Source: Notospermus geniculatus
Taxonomy: Eukaryota; Nemertea; Pilidiophora; Heteronemertea; Lineidae
Direction: 5' to 3'
Assembly: GCA_002633025.1 (NCBI GenBank)
Contig: NMRB01000046.1
Location: forward strand, 76,220-140,219
Length of the DNA: 64,000 nt
Under the pieces are notes generated by a model. The model ran no database searches. It had not been told where the DNA came from and saw nothing but the letters and a program-made list of their open reading frames with translations. The position numbers were made by a program, and so were the translations under genes. Shown in pieces: positions 58,601 through 64,000 of the stretch. How positions within the stretch are numbered: position 1 is the first letter of the stretch; each line of letters begins with the position of its first letter.

Positions 58601-61600
58601 GCAGGATTTTATGCGAGTGATTTCCGAGACGCTCTCCACGTTCAAGCCGTCGCCTCGTTCTTCTTCTTGTTCTTTGCTTGTTTTACCCCAATCATTACGT
58701 TTGGTGGCTTGCTGGGTGACGCCACGGACCAGAACATGGTAAGTACACCCTGCCTAGTGCCGAGTTCACTTCGTTCACGTCACAGTCTATTCTAGAAAAT
58801 ACCTGTTCCTTTCTTCTCTCCTTTTACAGGCTGCAATGGAGAGTATCCTCGCCGGTAGCATCTGTGGTATAACGTACTCCCTTGCGGCGGGACAGCCCCT
58901 GACGATCTTGGGTAGCACGGGACCGGTGCTTGTGTTTGAAACTATCACATATCACTTCTGCCAGTAAGTTTTGTTAGCTTTGTTGATAGTTTTGACGTCA
59001 TCGCCGGCCATTTTACAGTCAACATGGCCGACTCTTTGCAGTCACGTTACCGTCAGTGAAGAACCTCTATAGCTAGGATAATGATGTGAAAGGGTTTGAG
59101 ACTGCACTGCAGTAAAAGGCAGTGACATTATTATTAAAACTCATCTGTCCCCAGAATCCAGCAGACGGCATCTTCCGTCAAAGTTTCCTCACATCCTATG
59201 GCACTGACTGAAAAGTATTTGAAGAAATGTTGTTCTTGTCAACCATCTGAAGAACATTTCTTCAAATTTTTTCCAATTGACGTCCAATGCTTTGCGAAAA
59301 ATTCATCAGAAGATGCAATCCGCTGAAACCTGGGAGCAGATGAGTTAATAACACCATAAGTTTATCACATGTCGAGGCTAAAAGGTTTAACATTGATTTG
59401 ACCTTTATTTTCAGCGACAATTTTCTCGATTATCTCTCGTTCCGTTGGTGGATTGGTCTCTGGTCATGCATCATCCTCTTGATAATGGTAATGTTTGATC
59501 TGAGCGCGCTCGTCCGTTACATCACCCGGTTCACCGAGGAATCGTTCGCCGCTCTCATCTCCCTGATCTTCATTAAAGAAGCATTCGCAAAGGTCTTTAG
59601 CATCCTCGAGACCCATCCGATGAACTTTCACCCGGAGATACCGCTGAATTACGACGAGTGTTACTGCGTCCCTGGAAACGGCACCAATTCAACAAACACC
59701 ACGGCGGCGCCGGACGTGGGGTCAACACCGGCGACACTCGACCTAAACTTCACTGTCATCTTGTCAAACATGACGAAGGAAGAATGCAAAGAAGCCGGTG
59801 GGGTACTAGAGGGGCCCGGATGTGACCTCCCAATCTATTATGATAACGTCTTCTTCCTCTCTTTGCTGTTATTTTTTGGGACATTTGTGATCGCCACGGC
59901 TCTGAAGGGAATAAGGAACTCACGGTTCTTCCCGACCATTGTAAGTTGACAAACCATTCAGCACCCTTTAACTCATCTGCCCCCACAGTAGCAGACGGCA
60001 TCTTTCTGTCAAAGTTTTCTCACATCCTGTGGTACTGATTGAAAAATATTTGAAGAAAGGTTGTCCCTATCAACCATCTGAAGAATGTTTCTTCAAATTC
60101 TTTCCAATTGATTCCCCAGGATTTTAGAAAACTTTAACAGAAGATACCGTCTGCTCAAACCTGGGGGCTGATGAGTTAAGTGCAAGACCAATTTGATGAA
60201 ATGGAAATGTGTAAAAAAATCTCAAGAGGTCCCATTATAATATGTGACCTTCAAAAGCAAAACTAGGCGCATGTCGCTCGAAGTTGAGCCTAAACGAACT
60301 GAGATTACACCAGGAGAGAATGGAAGAAATAGATTGTTTCAGATTTTATAATAGACAGACAATAGTGAAAGTGACAAACATTTTGGTCTCAACCTGCCTC
60401 TTTTTGCTGTGCACTTGTTGCAGGTGATCATCACTGGTCATCAGTTTACTCAACTATTATCACTGCTGTCCACTACTATCGTCAACCTGCAGAGACGTAC
60501 ATTTCAGCTGTTGTGTTGTAATGCCGTTAACTGCTTCCTCAGTTACAACATGCACCTACTTTTGCTAGATCGGGTCACATATATCGATTTAGTAAAGACA
60601 CTGGTTCTCAGCGCTCAAGTCAATACTTTTGAAACTGCCAGTGAATGAATGGATTTCGACTGATATTTGTTTGTTCCAGATTCGAGCTACAATCAGTGAC
60701 TTTGCAGTTGTAATTGCCATACTTGCTATGGTTGGACTTGATGCTGGTGTGGGGTTGAGGACACCCAAGTTGGAGGTACCGTCTGAATTCAGAGTAAGTA
60801 TTGCCCTTAAAATGGGGGGAATGCAGATTTGCCTACCAGATATAAGTGCCCGGATGTAAGTTTCGAAGAAATACTGTTGGATCAAGAACAAAGCAGCCAT
60901 CTTGCCAAAATTAGGTCATCACCATGGGAATTTCTCCCCGAGTGACAGATGATTGGTTCTCCCATCCCCAGTGAGGGAAATCACCATGACGATGACCTAA
61001 TTTTGGCAAGATGGCTGCTGTGTCATGTATATGACACGTCATGTATATGAATCAAGTTAGATCTCAGTTTATCACATTTTAAAACCATATTTGGAATCAT
61101 TTCTTAAATTTCTCTCCATCACAGCCCACAAAAAGTGGCCGTGGATGGTTTATTCACCCTTTTGGCCCGAATCCTTGGTGGACCAGCCTGGCTGCTATTC
61201 TTCCCGCTCTTTTGGCCACCATCTTGATTTTCATGGACCAGCAAATCACAGCGGTTATCGTCAACCGGAAAGAAAATAAACTGGAGGTTCGTATCTTTAT
61301 GTTTCACATCACAAGATGTAGGTTTTTAAGTAACGGCCTAAACTCCTCCCACGATTTCAAACCGTTATCCACTATGTTACTATGGACTCCAAAACGGCTT
61401 CAGTTGGTGGGATCCTCAAAGTATTACTAATATACAGCGTAGCTGTCCAATTGCAGTTAAGTGTTAATTCCAGTGTGTTACGGCAGCGTTGGTTAAACCT
61501 GTAATGATTGCTTGTGGATCCCTCGTCAAACAGCGCCGTCTATTGATGATCCTTCACTTTTGGCGCCAGTCATGCCAGTGTAGTGAGTCTATAGATGAAT

Positions 61601-62902
61601 CTCGAATTTGCAGATCTGCGCACTTCCGCGGAAATCTCAACCAGAACCTCGATCTGAAACCGGGTGACGTGACGCCATCCATGATTCAGCAATGGTCGAG
61701 TCAGACGCAACGTCTTTGAAGTCACTGTTGTGGGGTCGTCTGCTTCACGTCATTCAGTTTCAGACCGAGGTTGTGGTTGAGATTTCGGCGGAAGTGTGCA
61801 GATCTTTGTCGTTTACGTCAATTTGAGAACAGTCTATACCGATGGCCAGTTGAACACGGGGGACGAGTGTAACAGCTAGTCATGTTCTGATCGGATTTCT
61901 TTACATTTCCAGAAAGGAGGCGGCTATCACTTGGATCTGTTCATCGTGGCGATTCTGATCGGGATCTGTTCCGTCATGGGTTTACCCTGGTTCGTCGCCG
62001 CGACTGTTCTCTCCATAACCCACGTCATGTCCCTAAAGAAAGAATCACAATGCAGTGCTCCTGGCGAGCGCCCACAGTTCCTCGGTATCCGCGAGCAACG
62101 AGTGACGGGTGTTCTCATCTTTCTTCTGATTGGTTTATCTGTGCTGTTGACATTTGTGCTGAAATTTATCCCGATGCCAGTGCTGTATGGTGTGTTCTTG
62201 TACATGGGTGTGTCGTCACTCAGGGGAGTCCAGGTAAGTGTCCCGGTATCAATGTCCATTGTTAGAACCTGACAAGCACATCTCAGGGCTGGCAACGCCA
62301 CATGCACAGATGTGACGTCACAGAGGCAACACGACTGACGTCATGTAACACGACTGACGTCATGTAACATAGCATGATGGTTGGATGTCCGTGCACACCA
62401 CAGGAGAACTGGTCAGTTTGACGCACTGTCAAACATAGATGCACTTGGGCTGAAAGGGTGAATGTCATCCACTCTGAATCATAACCCCTGGCCCCTATCC
62501 CACAACCCTTGATACTTGGCCTCCCACCCCTGACCCCTAACGCCTACTCCTAATCCTAACCCTAACCCTTGACCCTCACAGGCAGCCGTTACCCAAGATA
62601 CTGGGTACCCTGTTCCATAGGATTATATGACATTTACACCTTTAACTGCACTAGGCCTACCCTTGATGAATCTTTGAAACCGAACAATAGTCAGCACTTT
62701 GTATCTTAAACATCATCTTTTCCAGCTGATCAACCGGATATTGCTCATGTTTATGCCACCCAAGTACCAACCGGACTACATGTACCTACGCAACGTGGCC
62801 ATCAAACGGGTCCATATCTTCACCCTTTTCCAAATACTTTGTTTGGCTGTCCTGTGGACGATCAAGACCATCAAGTCCATATCGATTGCGTTCCCGGTGA
62901 TG
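34624..62902 (+). CDS. SLC4A4-like: SLC4-family Na+/HCO3- cotransporter, NBCe-like (both ends partial)
   Basis: Eighteen exons in one frame: 34624-34770, 37901-38051, 38620-38780, 39508-39711, 47218-47381, 50790-50846, 51023-51079, 52642-52698, 54499-54633, 57134-57526, 57671-57771, 58564-58738, 58830-58963, 59415-59940, 60680-60793, 61125-61286, 61913-62233 and 62726-62902. The cytosolic N-domain has [45 protein letters not shown] and [16 protein letters not shown]. The membrane domain has [68 protein letters not shown] and [16 protein letters not shown]. The third extracellular loop carries five N-glycosylation sequons ([15 protein letters not shown]). SLC4 NBC proteins move bicarbonate or carbonate with Na+ across the plasma membrane. 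Wording such as [15 protein letters not shown] and [10 protein letters not shown] is nearer NBCe1 than NBCn/NDCBE. The start exon and the last membrane helices and tail lie outside what I can identify. Confidence 0.95.
35005..35126. mobile_element. Repeat N foldback
   Basis: AAACATAAAGT and GAATTTC arms around GCAAATTTTCGACCCGAACTGGGG. A relative is at about 62962-63065. Located in SLC4A intron. Confidence 0.75.
35136..35300. mobile_element. MITE family I, copy 1
   Basis: GTGAGAGTTGTCTCACACAAGTTGGCTCTCTATGGGCAACTCAAC, mirrored by GTGAATTGCCCATTGAGATCC...CGAGATAACTTTCAC. Other copies at 42686-42818 and 49992-50138; fragments at 26455, 27385 and 46195. Confidence 0.85.
35412..35678. mobile_element. 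Foldback element, GGGCCGATTTCACAA ends
   Basis: TGGGCCGATTTCACAAAGGCTGTTTAAAAGACTTA mirrored by TAAGTCTTAAACACTCGTTGTGAAATCGGCCC. An inner GCGGTATGCGGAACGCGG / CCGCATTCCGCGTG pair suggests a second, nested foldback. Confidence 0.85.
35890..36332. mobile_element. MITE family D, copy 5, split by a nested element
   Basis: ATAGACCGTTCTCAAATTG to TCAAGAATTGTCTATA. The normal centre (GACGTTGC / GAGTTGACC) is separated by 36022-36219. Confidence 0.92.
36022..36219. mobile_element. Foldback element nested in family D copy 5
   Basis: 198 bp with perfect ends of 37-39 bp: TGAGGCTCCAGTTCCATAGA-gctcacgtttacacttttc and complement, then imperfect CACGTTTTCGTTTCGTTCC arms. The interruption is obvious against eight other D copies. 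Confidence 0.92.
36647..36812. mobile_element. Repeat family B, copy 2 (uninterrupted)
   Basis: GGGACCCTAGC at the left and GCTAGGATCCC at the right. It gives the pre-insertion sequence for both the A insertion at 23091 and the C insertion at 55596. Confidence 0.88.
36813..37549. other. SLC4A intron, nothing recognised
   Basis: Pyrimidine-rich sequence at 36900-37000, otherwise no exon or repeat that I can support. Confidence 0.5.
37550..37704. mobile_element. Foldback element, CCTGTTTCCA ends
   Basis: CCTGTTTCCATTACAGC, TGCGGCATG and GTTTTCACAGG on the left, mirrored by CCTGTGAAAACT, CGCCGCATGC and GCTATAGTGGAAACAGG. Confidence 0.88.
38186..38278. mobile_element. MITE family D, copy 6 (half)
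   Basis: Only one arm: TATAGACCATTCTCAAATTG through AACCTCGGTCTGAAACTGAA, then unrelated sequence. It lies 66 bp before a complete copy. Confidence 0.9.
38344..38592. mobile_element. MITE family D, copy 7
   Basis: TATAGACGATTCTCAAATTG to TTGAGAACGGCCTAT. Its right end is only 27 bp before the SLC4A exon at 38620, so the branch point of that intron may be in the element. Confidence 0.93.
38990..39301. mobile_element. MITE family E, copy 3, interrupted by palindrome K2
   Basis: Starts TCCATCATCCCCC after TTAA (38986-38989) and ends GGGGGTAGATGAG before TTAA (39302-39305). The break at 39022-39130 is a K element. Confidence 0.9.
39022..39130. mobile_element. Palindromic element K, copy 2, with 6-bp target duplication
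   Basis: 109-bp nearly perfect palindrome, CAGGCCTTGCCG...CGGCAAGGCCTG, centre ACAATAGAATTTCTATTGT. CAGCAT flanks both sides (39016-39021, 39131-39136), and the other E copies show the single-copy target. Confidence 0.93.
39306..39476. mobile_element. MITE family E, copy 4 (left end truncated)
   Basis: Same orientation as copy 3 and directly following it; lacks the first ~40 bp, ends CTTTGGGGGGCAGATGA about 30 bp before the SLC4A exon at 39508. Confidence 0.88.
39712..40659. other. SLC4A intron, nothing recognised
   Basis: Contains a short direct repeat (TAGTGTAGCACGGAACCAGG twice near 39810-39850) and B-like fragments near 40150. No exon seen. Confidence 0.45.
40660..41190. repeat. Minisatellite, 34-bp unit
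   Basis: Roughly fifteen copies of GTTAGTGTCCGACACTGTGT plus TCACACTAGACTCT, with the most regular units at 40815-41090. It runs up to the second assembly gap. Confidence 0.92.
41200..41385. other. Assembly gap (N run)
   Basis: 186 Ns at the edge of the 34-bp minisatellite, probably a collapsed or unresolved repeat. Confidence 1.
41390..42110. repeat. Degenerate GGTGCTACCC repeat region with a nested foldback
   Basis: Many irregularly spaced GGGTGCTACCC / GCATGGGTGC units. At 41854-42058 a foldback with ends CATATAGAGGCCTTGCAAATGAC-like and its complement interrupts it. Confidence 0.75.
42686..42818. mobile_element. MITE family I, copy 2
   Basis: GTGGGAGATTTCTCTTGCAAG and GGCTCTCTATGGGTAACTC, mirrored by AATTGCCCATTGAGAGCC and CATATGAGAAAC. 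Confidence 0.82.
43295..43457. repeat. Minisatellite, 31-bp unit
   Basis: Just over five copies of CCAATCACAGCCAGAGCTGT plus GACAACATCAT. Every unit contains a CCAAT pentamer and a CAGCnnnnGCTG palindrome. Confidence 0.93.
43672..43995. mobile_element. Family Q element
   Basis: AGAACCTCCCTTAAAGCGGA at the left, TCTCCTTAATTGAGAGGTGCCACTG at the right. The CTCTATTAAGGA / AATTAAGGAC motifs are also at 13104-13190, 14068-14146 and 32407-32592. A CAGTGGnACCTCTC end is common among mariner/pogo-type elements, but that assignment is inference. Confidence 0.65.
44288..44441. mobile_element. Repeat family J, copy 1
   Basis: TGACCCGCTCCAGCAAAAGTAGG ... AAACTGATGACCAACGATGATCA. Inverted copy at 60421-60579 and an internally deleted copy at 63148-63210 in which only the two ends remain. 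Confidence 0.85.
44488..44801. mobile_element. Foldback element with ACCGTATTTTCG ends
   Basis: ACCGTATTTTCGCGACTATAGGGTGC and complement GCACCTTATAGCCCGAAAATTACGGT; AAGGCGCACC occurs repeatedly inside. Ends of this style are widespread in animal genomes. Confidence 0.82.
45097..45456. mobile_element. TTAA-flanked (piggyBac-like) nonautonomous element
   Basis: TTAA CCCTTTCACTGGTGCCA at the left, TGCCACTGGCGGTGACAGGG TTAA at the right. The interior is two direct copies (period about 140 bp) of a block holding CATAGGTATTCATTGGAAAG and its inverted partner. TTAA plus CCCT termini fit piggyBac; no transposase is present. Confidence 0.82.
45967..46178. mobile_element. Double-hairpin element inserted at the centre of another palindrome
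   Basis: Ends GCCTGTCGCACACTGGAGC / GCTCCAGTGTGCGGCAGGC, flanked by TTAA (45963-45966, 46179-46182). GAGCTATCTGCTGAGCAAA occurs four times, two in each direction, so each half folds on itself. Removing the element joins GTGGCACATAAG-TTAA-CTTATGTGCCAC, itself a perfect 28-bp palindrome. Confidence 0.85.
46393..46612. repeat. Minisatellite, 24-bp unit
   Basis: About nine copies of TGACCTTGACCTCAAGTGTC plus TGAA. Because 24 is a multiple of three the minus strand stays open as an eight-residue repeat, which I regard as incidental. Confidence 0.93.
46613..47217. other. SLC4A intron, nothing recognised
   Basis: No repeat or exon seen between the minisatellite and the exon at 47218. Confidence 0.5.
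47746..47979. mobile_element. Foldback element, TGTAAAGCA ends
   Basis: TGTAAAGCAGGAAAATTTCGCG at the left, CGAAATTATCTTGCTTTACA at the right. The interior has AATTTCGCGAATTTCGCGAG-like and AATACGTACACG / GAATACGTCTA pieces. Confidence 0.8.
48154..48630. mobile_element. Repeat family L, copy 2
   Basis: Starts AAGCCTGGTGTACATCACAC and ends AAGTGCGATCTACGCTAGTTTT; CAGTCGC occurs many times internally. Opposite orientation to 21948-22438. Confidence 0.8.
48861..49518. mobile_element. Foldback element with ~165-bp terminal inverted repeats
   Basis: GGCCGTGAGACATG at the left and CATGTCTCACGGCC at the right, flanked by TA on both sides. The arms run through AACAGGAGGAAA-like, GCATGCTGAACA, CACACGACAAAACCTGCACATTTCCAAGATGG and complement. 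The interior has GGGTCCAAAAAGGG-type short repeats and an N at 49353. Confidence 0.92.
49607..49805. repeat. 99-bp tandem duplication
   Basis: TCAGTATCTCGTGATCAAAAGCCAAATATTTGGC begins at 49607 and again at 49706, each followed by GTGAGGCAGTCTAGGA and CAGATGT. The second copy runs into MITE M1. Confidence 0.9.
49766..49957. mobile_element. MITE family M, copy 1
   Basis: GTGAGGCAGTCTAGGAGAAC, GTCAGATGTCGC on the left; GCGACATCTGACGG, CCTCAC on the right. The interior (TACTGTTTACCTGTTACGAAGTACATTTCAGCT) matches, inverted, 57787-57979. Confidence 0.88.
49992..50138. mobile_element. MITE family I, copy 3
   Basis: GAGAGATTTCTTATGCAACTTCACTCTCTGTTGGCAACTCAGC, mirrored by ATTGCACATTGAGATCCAACTTGCACGAGAAAACTC. 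Confidence 0.82.
50790..50846 (+). other. SLC4A4-like: SLC4A cassette exon 1 (57 nt, phase 0-0)
   Basis: Acceptor TTCTTTTAG, donor AAG|GTATTG. Encodes [19 protein letters not shown], with R-R-F-S. Same length as the next exon and shares L, SP, R, F-S and the final K at the same positions (7 of 19). Confidence 0.8.
51023..51079 (+). other. SLC4A4-like: SLC4A cassette exon 2 (57 nt, phase 0-0)
   Basis: Acceptor CTCTCTAG, donor AAG|GTAGAT, only 176 bp after cassette 1. Encodes [19 protein letters not shown], with K-R-K-F-S. Likely a tandem duplicate of cassette 1. Confidence 0.8.
51178..51290. mobile_element. Foldback element, GGGCCC ends
   Basis: GGGGCCCGTTTTGTTAAAGTGACTTTAAGCTAATGGTA mirrored by TACCATTAGCTTAAAGTCACTTTATGAAACAGGGCCC; loop of about 40 bp. 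Confidence 0.92.
51544..51890. repeat. Local ~220-bp duplication with C-rich tracts
   Basis: CAACAATTGTCATGGTTCAG, AAAGACnTCTG, CCnAA-AG and CnGTnTTTATA blocks appear twice (about 51651-51710 and 51810-51875). Not assigned to a gene, though a CTCCAG acceptor precedes the first copy. Confidence 0.7.
52163..52500. mobile_element. Foldback element, GTTTCCGCCAG ends
   Basis: GGGTTTCCGCCAGGATT at the left and CTCTGGCGGAAACACTG at the right around an A/T/G homopolymer-rich core (52195-52275). Confidence 0.78.
52642..52698 (+). other. SLC4A4-like: SLC4A cassette exon 3 (57 nt, phase 0-0)
   Basis: Acceptor CTTCCTACAG, donor AAG|GTATTT. Encodes [19 protein letters not shown], with D-R-R-M-S. Third consecutive exon of exactly 57 nt. 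Confidence 0.82.
53131..53906. mobile_element. 776-bp element with perfect 8-bp target duplication (hAT-like)
   Basis: Inverted ends TACACTCCTCTCGCAGTG / CACTGCGAGGAGTGTA, extending about 80 bp through CACAAAACACTGCTTCGAAT and AGCCGGTATTCTGC. Flanked by GCAAAGTG at 53123-53130 and 53907-53914. Inside, 53690-53845 is a further inverted pair (GTATTCTGCCGATTTACCGCCAGATGGCA). An 8-bp duplication suggests hAT, P or Merlin; no transposase. Confidence 0.93.
54499..54633 (+). other. SLC4A4-like: SLC4A cassette exon 4 (135 nt, phase 0-0)
   Basis: Acceptor TTTTTTTCAG, donor AAG|GTAGAA. Encodes 45 residues starting [16 protein letters not shown], then SERSRKIS and [10 protein letters not shown]: a His cluster and two R-K-X-S motifs. 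Skipping it keeps the frame. Confidence 0.85.
54743..54982. repeat. AT-rich minisatellite, 30-bp unit with 60-bp higher order
   Basis: Eight copies of GAAATCTTCAAATATCACAA plus AGATATCTTT. Units alternate between a TTCAAATATC and a TTAAAATATC form, giving a 60-bp dimer. It starts 110 bp after cassette exon 4. Confidence 0.93.
55540..55925. mobile_element. Repeat family B, copy 3, interrupted by family C
   Basis: Reverse orientation. GGATCATAACTATGATAGAGGGC...CTATACAAT and GAAATTGATCAGGACC...CCTATTGAGG flank the C element, and they are continuous in copy 2 at 36647. Confidence 0.82.
55596..55820. mobile_element. MITE family C, copy 2, nested in family B
   Basis: AATAGACGATATCACTCCAAAAGAG to GAGTGATAGAGTCTATT, inverted relative to 27456-27690 as shown by its asymmetric centre. 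Confidence 0.92.
56283..56545. mobile_element. MITE family D, copy 8
   Basis: ATAGACCGTTCTCAAATTG to TTTGAGAATCGTCTATT, with small insertions (GCAGTTGCAT, CAGTGATAACC) in the left arm. Confidence 0.92.
56637..56886. mobile_element. TTAA-flanked foldback element
   Basis: AGGAGCTGGACGTCCAAGTTGTAAAC mirrored by GTTTACAACTTCGGCATCTAACTCCT. TTAA lies on both sides (56633-56636, 56887-56890). GCTGCCACCT occurs twice inside. Confidence 0.85.
57787..57979. mobile_element. MITE family M, copy 2
   Basis: GTGAGGCGGTCTAGGAAAAC to GTTTTCCGAGACCGCCAC. Its left end is 15 bp after the donor of the SLC4A exon ending at 57771. Confidence 0.88.
57980..58563. other. SLC4A intron, unassigned repeat-like sequence
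   Basis: ACCGAACGTAAGTTCGGT palindrome followed by a CCGTCC-rich tract (58075-58125), and an N at 58231. No exon is supported. Confidence 0.45.
59140..59344. mobile_element. MITE family E, copy 5
   Basis: CTCATCTGTCCCC to GGGAGCAGATGAG with TTAA at the right (59345-59348) and TTAAAA at the left. Upstream of the large SLC4A exon at 59415. Confidence 0.9.
59972..60175. mobile_element. MITE family E, copy 6
   Basis: CTCATCTGCCCCC to GGGGGCTGATGAG, exactly flanked by TTAA (59968-59971, 60176-60179); the cleanest evidence for TTAA duplication in family E. About 30 bp after a splice donor. Confidence 0.93.
60421..60579. mobile_element. Repeat family J, copy 2
   Basis: Inverted relative to 44288-44441: GATCATCACTGGTCATCAGTTTACTCAAC ... 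CTTTTGCTAGATCGGGTCA. Confidence 0.88.
60892..61020. mobile_element. Foldback element, AGCAGCCATCTTGCC ends
   Basis: AGCAGCCATCTTGCCAAAATTAGGTCATC mirrored by GATGACCTAATTTTGGCAAGATGGCTGCT; CACCATG/CATGnnG inner pair. Confidence 0.92.
61590..61838. mobile_element. MITE family D, copy 9
   Basis: TATAGATGAATCTCGAATTTG to AATTTGAGAACAGTCTATA, with complete arms. It ends 74 bp before the SLC4A exon at 61913. Confidence 0.93.
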
Positions 62903-62961
62903 GTAAGTCATGGCCTTGCTAGTCATCAAAACACTCAAAAACTTTGATATAATAAACTGAA

Positions 62962-63210
62962 GTCATCGTCCAGAAATTTAGCAAATTTTCGACCCCAACG
63001 GGGGGTCTTCTTCAGGCTGGCACTTTCAAGTCAAGTTACCAGAAGTATGAAAAAAAACTTTGAAACAGATATTGTGGTTTTGTAAATTATCCTACTTAAC
63101 TCATCTGGTGCCAGAGTCCAGCAGATGGCATCTTCGGTTGACATTTGTGACCCGCTCTAGCAAAAGTAGACCCTTGTCGCAGGTGATGATCATTGGTCAT
63201 CAGTTTACTT
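62962..63210. mobile_element. Mosaic of repeat N, family E and family J fragments
   Basis: 62962-63065 resembles repeat N (GCAAATTTTCGACCCC). 63096-63147 is the left 50 bp of an E element after TTAA. 63148-63210 is a J element reduced to its two ends (TGACCCGCTCTAGCAAAAGTAG joined to GATCATTGGTCATCAGTTTAC). Confidence 0.75.
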
Positions 63211-63212
63211 AA

Positions 63213-63380
63213 GGAATTGATACCAAACTGGAGGTATTGGTTGTCTCACCAAACCCGCGAGGGTGGAGCTAAAATGCAGACCTAAACCCGAGGCACTTCG
63301 CCGAGGGTTTAGGTCGGAATGACAGCTCCACCCGAGCGGGTTTGGTGAGACGACCAATACCGACAGTGAGGTATCAATTT
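63213..63380. mobile_element. Foldback element, AATTGATACC ends
   Basis: AATTGATACCAAACTGGAGGTATTGG and TCTCACCAAACCCGC mirrored by GCGGGTTTGGTGAGAC and GGTATCAATT; inner GACCTAAACCC / GGGTTTAGGTC. Confidence 0.92.
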
Positions 63381-64000
63381 CTATTCTAAACCACCTTTCC
63401 ATAAACCTTTCTGGCACTTAACATTCATAGGCCTATTCAGTTCAGTGCGATTTGATTGCAAGTAGGCCTATTTTGAGATGTTCAGAGTCAATCCGACCCG
63501 GCATCCGGCTCCGCGGATGACGCTACGTCGATGACGCGACGTCACTGTGTAACAACATGTACATCGTGCCTACATCGTGTACATCGGTGTGCAGCGCTAG
63601 GCCCAACAAGCTGCAGGAGCCGAAATGAGACAGCAGGGCGCTTTCTTCAACGGATTTTCCGCAGGATGTGTAGCTTATGATACAAAATATTCTTGGGATA
63701 GGTCAGTGAGTATAAATCTCGCCCATATTCTCTGCACCGCCTCTCTGAATGCTCGAAGCGAGAAACACATGGTCGGCGGTTTTGGTTGCGACACCAAAGC
63801 CCGGGGTAGTATCCATTCTATGGACCGAATCCAAATGGACTGAGTAACTTGGACTGAGTGCCAAAAAAAGATAAAAACAATAATAATGAATGTTATCACC
63901 ATAAAATGGTTGGAAATGGTTCTCTTCAATATGTAGAACGTGAAAAGAGATAAGAAAAACAAAACTATAAAATGTTGTTCTTCGCTAAGTCGAGATACCC
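63381..64000. other. SLC4A intron, nothing recognised
   Basis: The expected next exon (after the sequence ending AFPVM) is not found before the window ends. Short ORFs here have no recognisable content. Confidence 0.5.

Noticed and set aside
14125-61719. Recurring peptide with [24 protein letters not shown] and RRKCADL in many frames
   Set aside because: It is the translation of MITE family D, whose copies lack a conserved start, stop or any protein-like codon constraint.
1-64000. tRNA, rRNA or other structural RNA genes
   Set aside because: I looked for tRNA B-box-like GGTTCGAnTCC with a matching A box and for conserved rRNA blocks and found none I could support.

Overview
The window is nuclear DNA from an invertebrate animal. 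It has multi-exon genes with GT-AG introns, no prokaryotic gene organisation, and a very high density of short inverted-repeat (foldback/MITE) elements. The proteins match bilaterian orthologues closely. Overall texture suggests a marine deuterostome (lancelet, hemichordate or echinoderm), but the taxon is an inference I cannot settle from sequence alone. There are two assembly gaps (4410-5145, 41200-41385) and single Ns at 14854, 26039, 29464, 49353 and 58231.

Layout. (1) 1-2023, + strand: the 3' end of a DNAJC10/ERdj5-like ER oxidoreductase, ending in HDEL. (2) 5836-10805, - strand: a TTC23-like tetratricopeptide gene with ten recognisable coding exons; its last exon is not found and may lie in the first gap. 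(3) 11108?-15633, + strand: WDR61/SKI8, a WD40 protein, divergently arranged with TTC23. (4) 15634-34623: about 19 kb with no convincing gene, filled with transposon-derived repeats. (5) 34624-62902 and beyond, + strand: a Na+/HCO3- cotransporter of the SLC4 family, closest by eye to the NBCe (SLC4A4/A5) type, with 18 exons in the window and both ends missing.

The feature I find most worth following is in the SLC4A gene. Between 50790 and 54633 lie four consecutive exons (57, 57, 57 and 135 nt), all phase 0-0 and all ending AAG|GTA. Each encodes a basic-basic-X-Ser motif. They sit where vertebrate NBC proteins carry optional N-terminal cassettes. Any subset could be skipped without a frameshift, so this looks like a combinatorial phospho-site cassette array.

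The second theme is the repeat ecology: at least a dozen recurring MITE families. One (family D) has nine copies. Several nestings come with an empty-site comparison inside the same window. There are also a family of near-perfect palindromes with 6-bp target duplications, a 776-bp element with a perfect 8-bp duplication, a TTA-flanked element and several TTAA-flanked elements. The four genes are in unrelated pathways (ER redox folding, a ciliary-type TPR protein, Ski/PAF1 complex, bicarbonate transport), so the window shows a gene neighbourhood, not a functional cluster.
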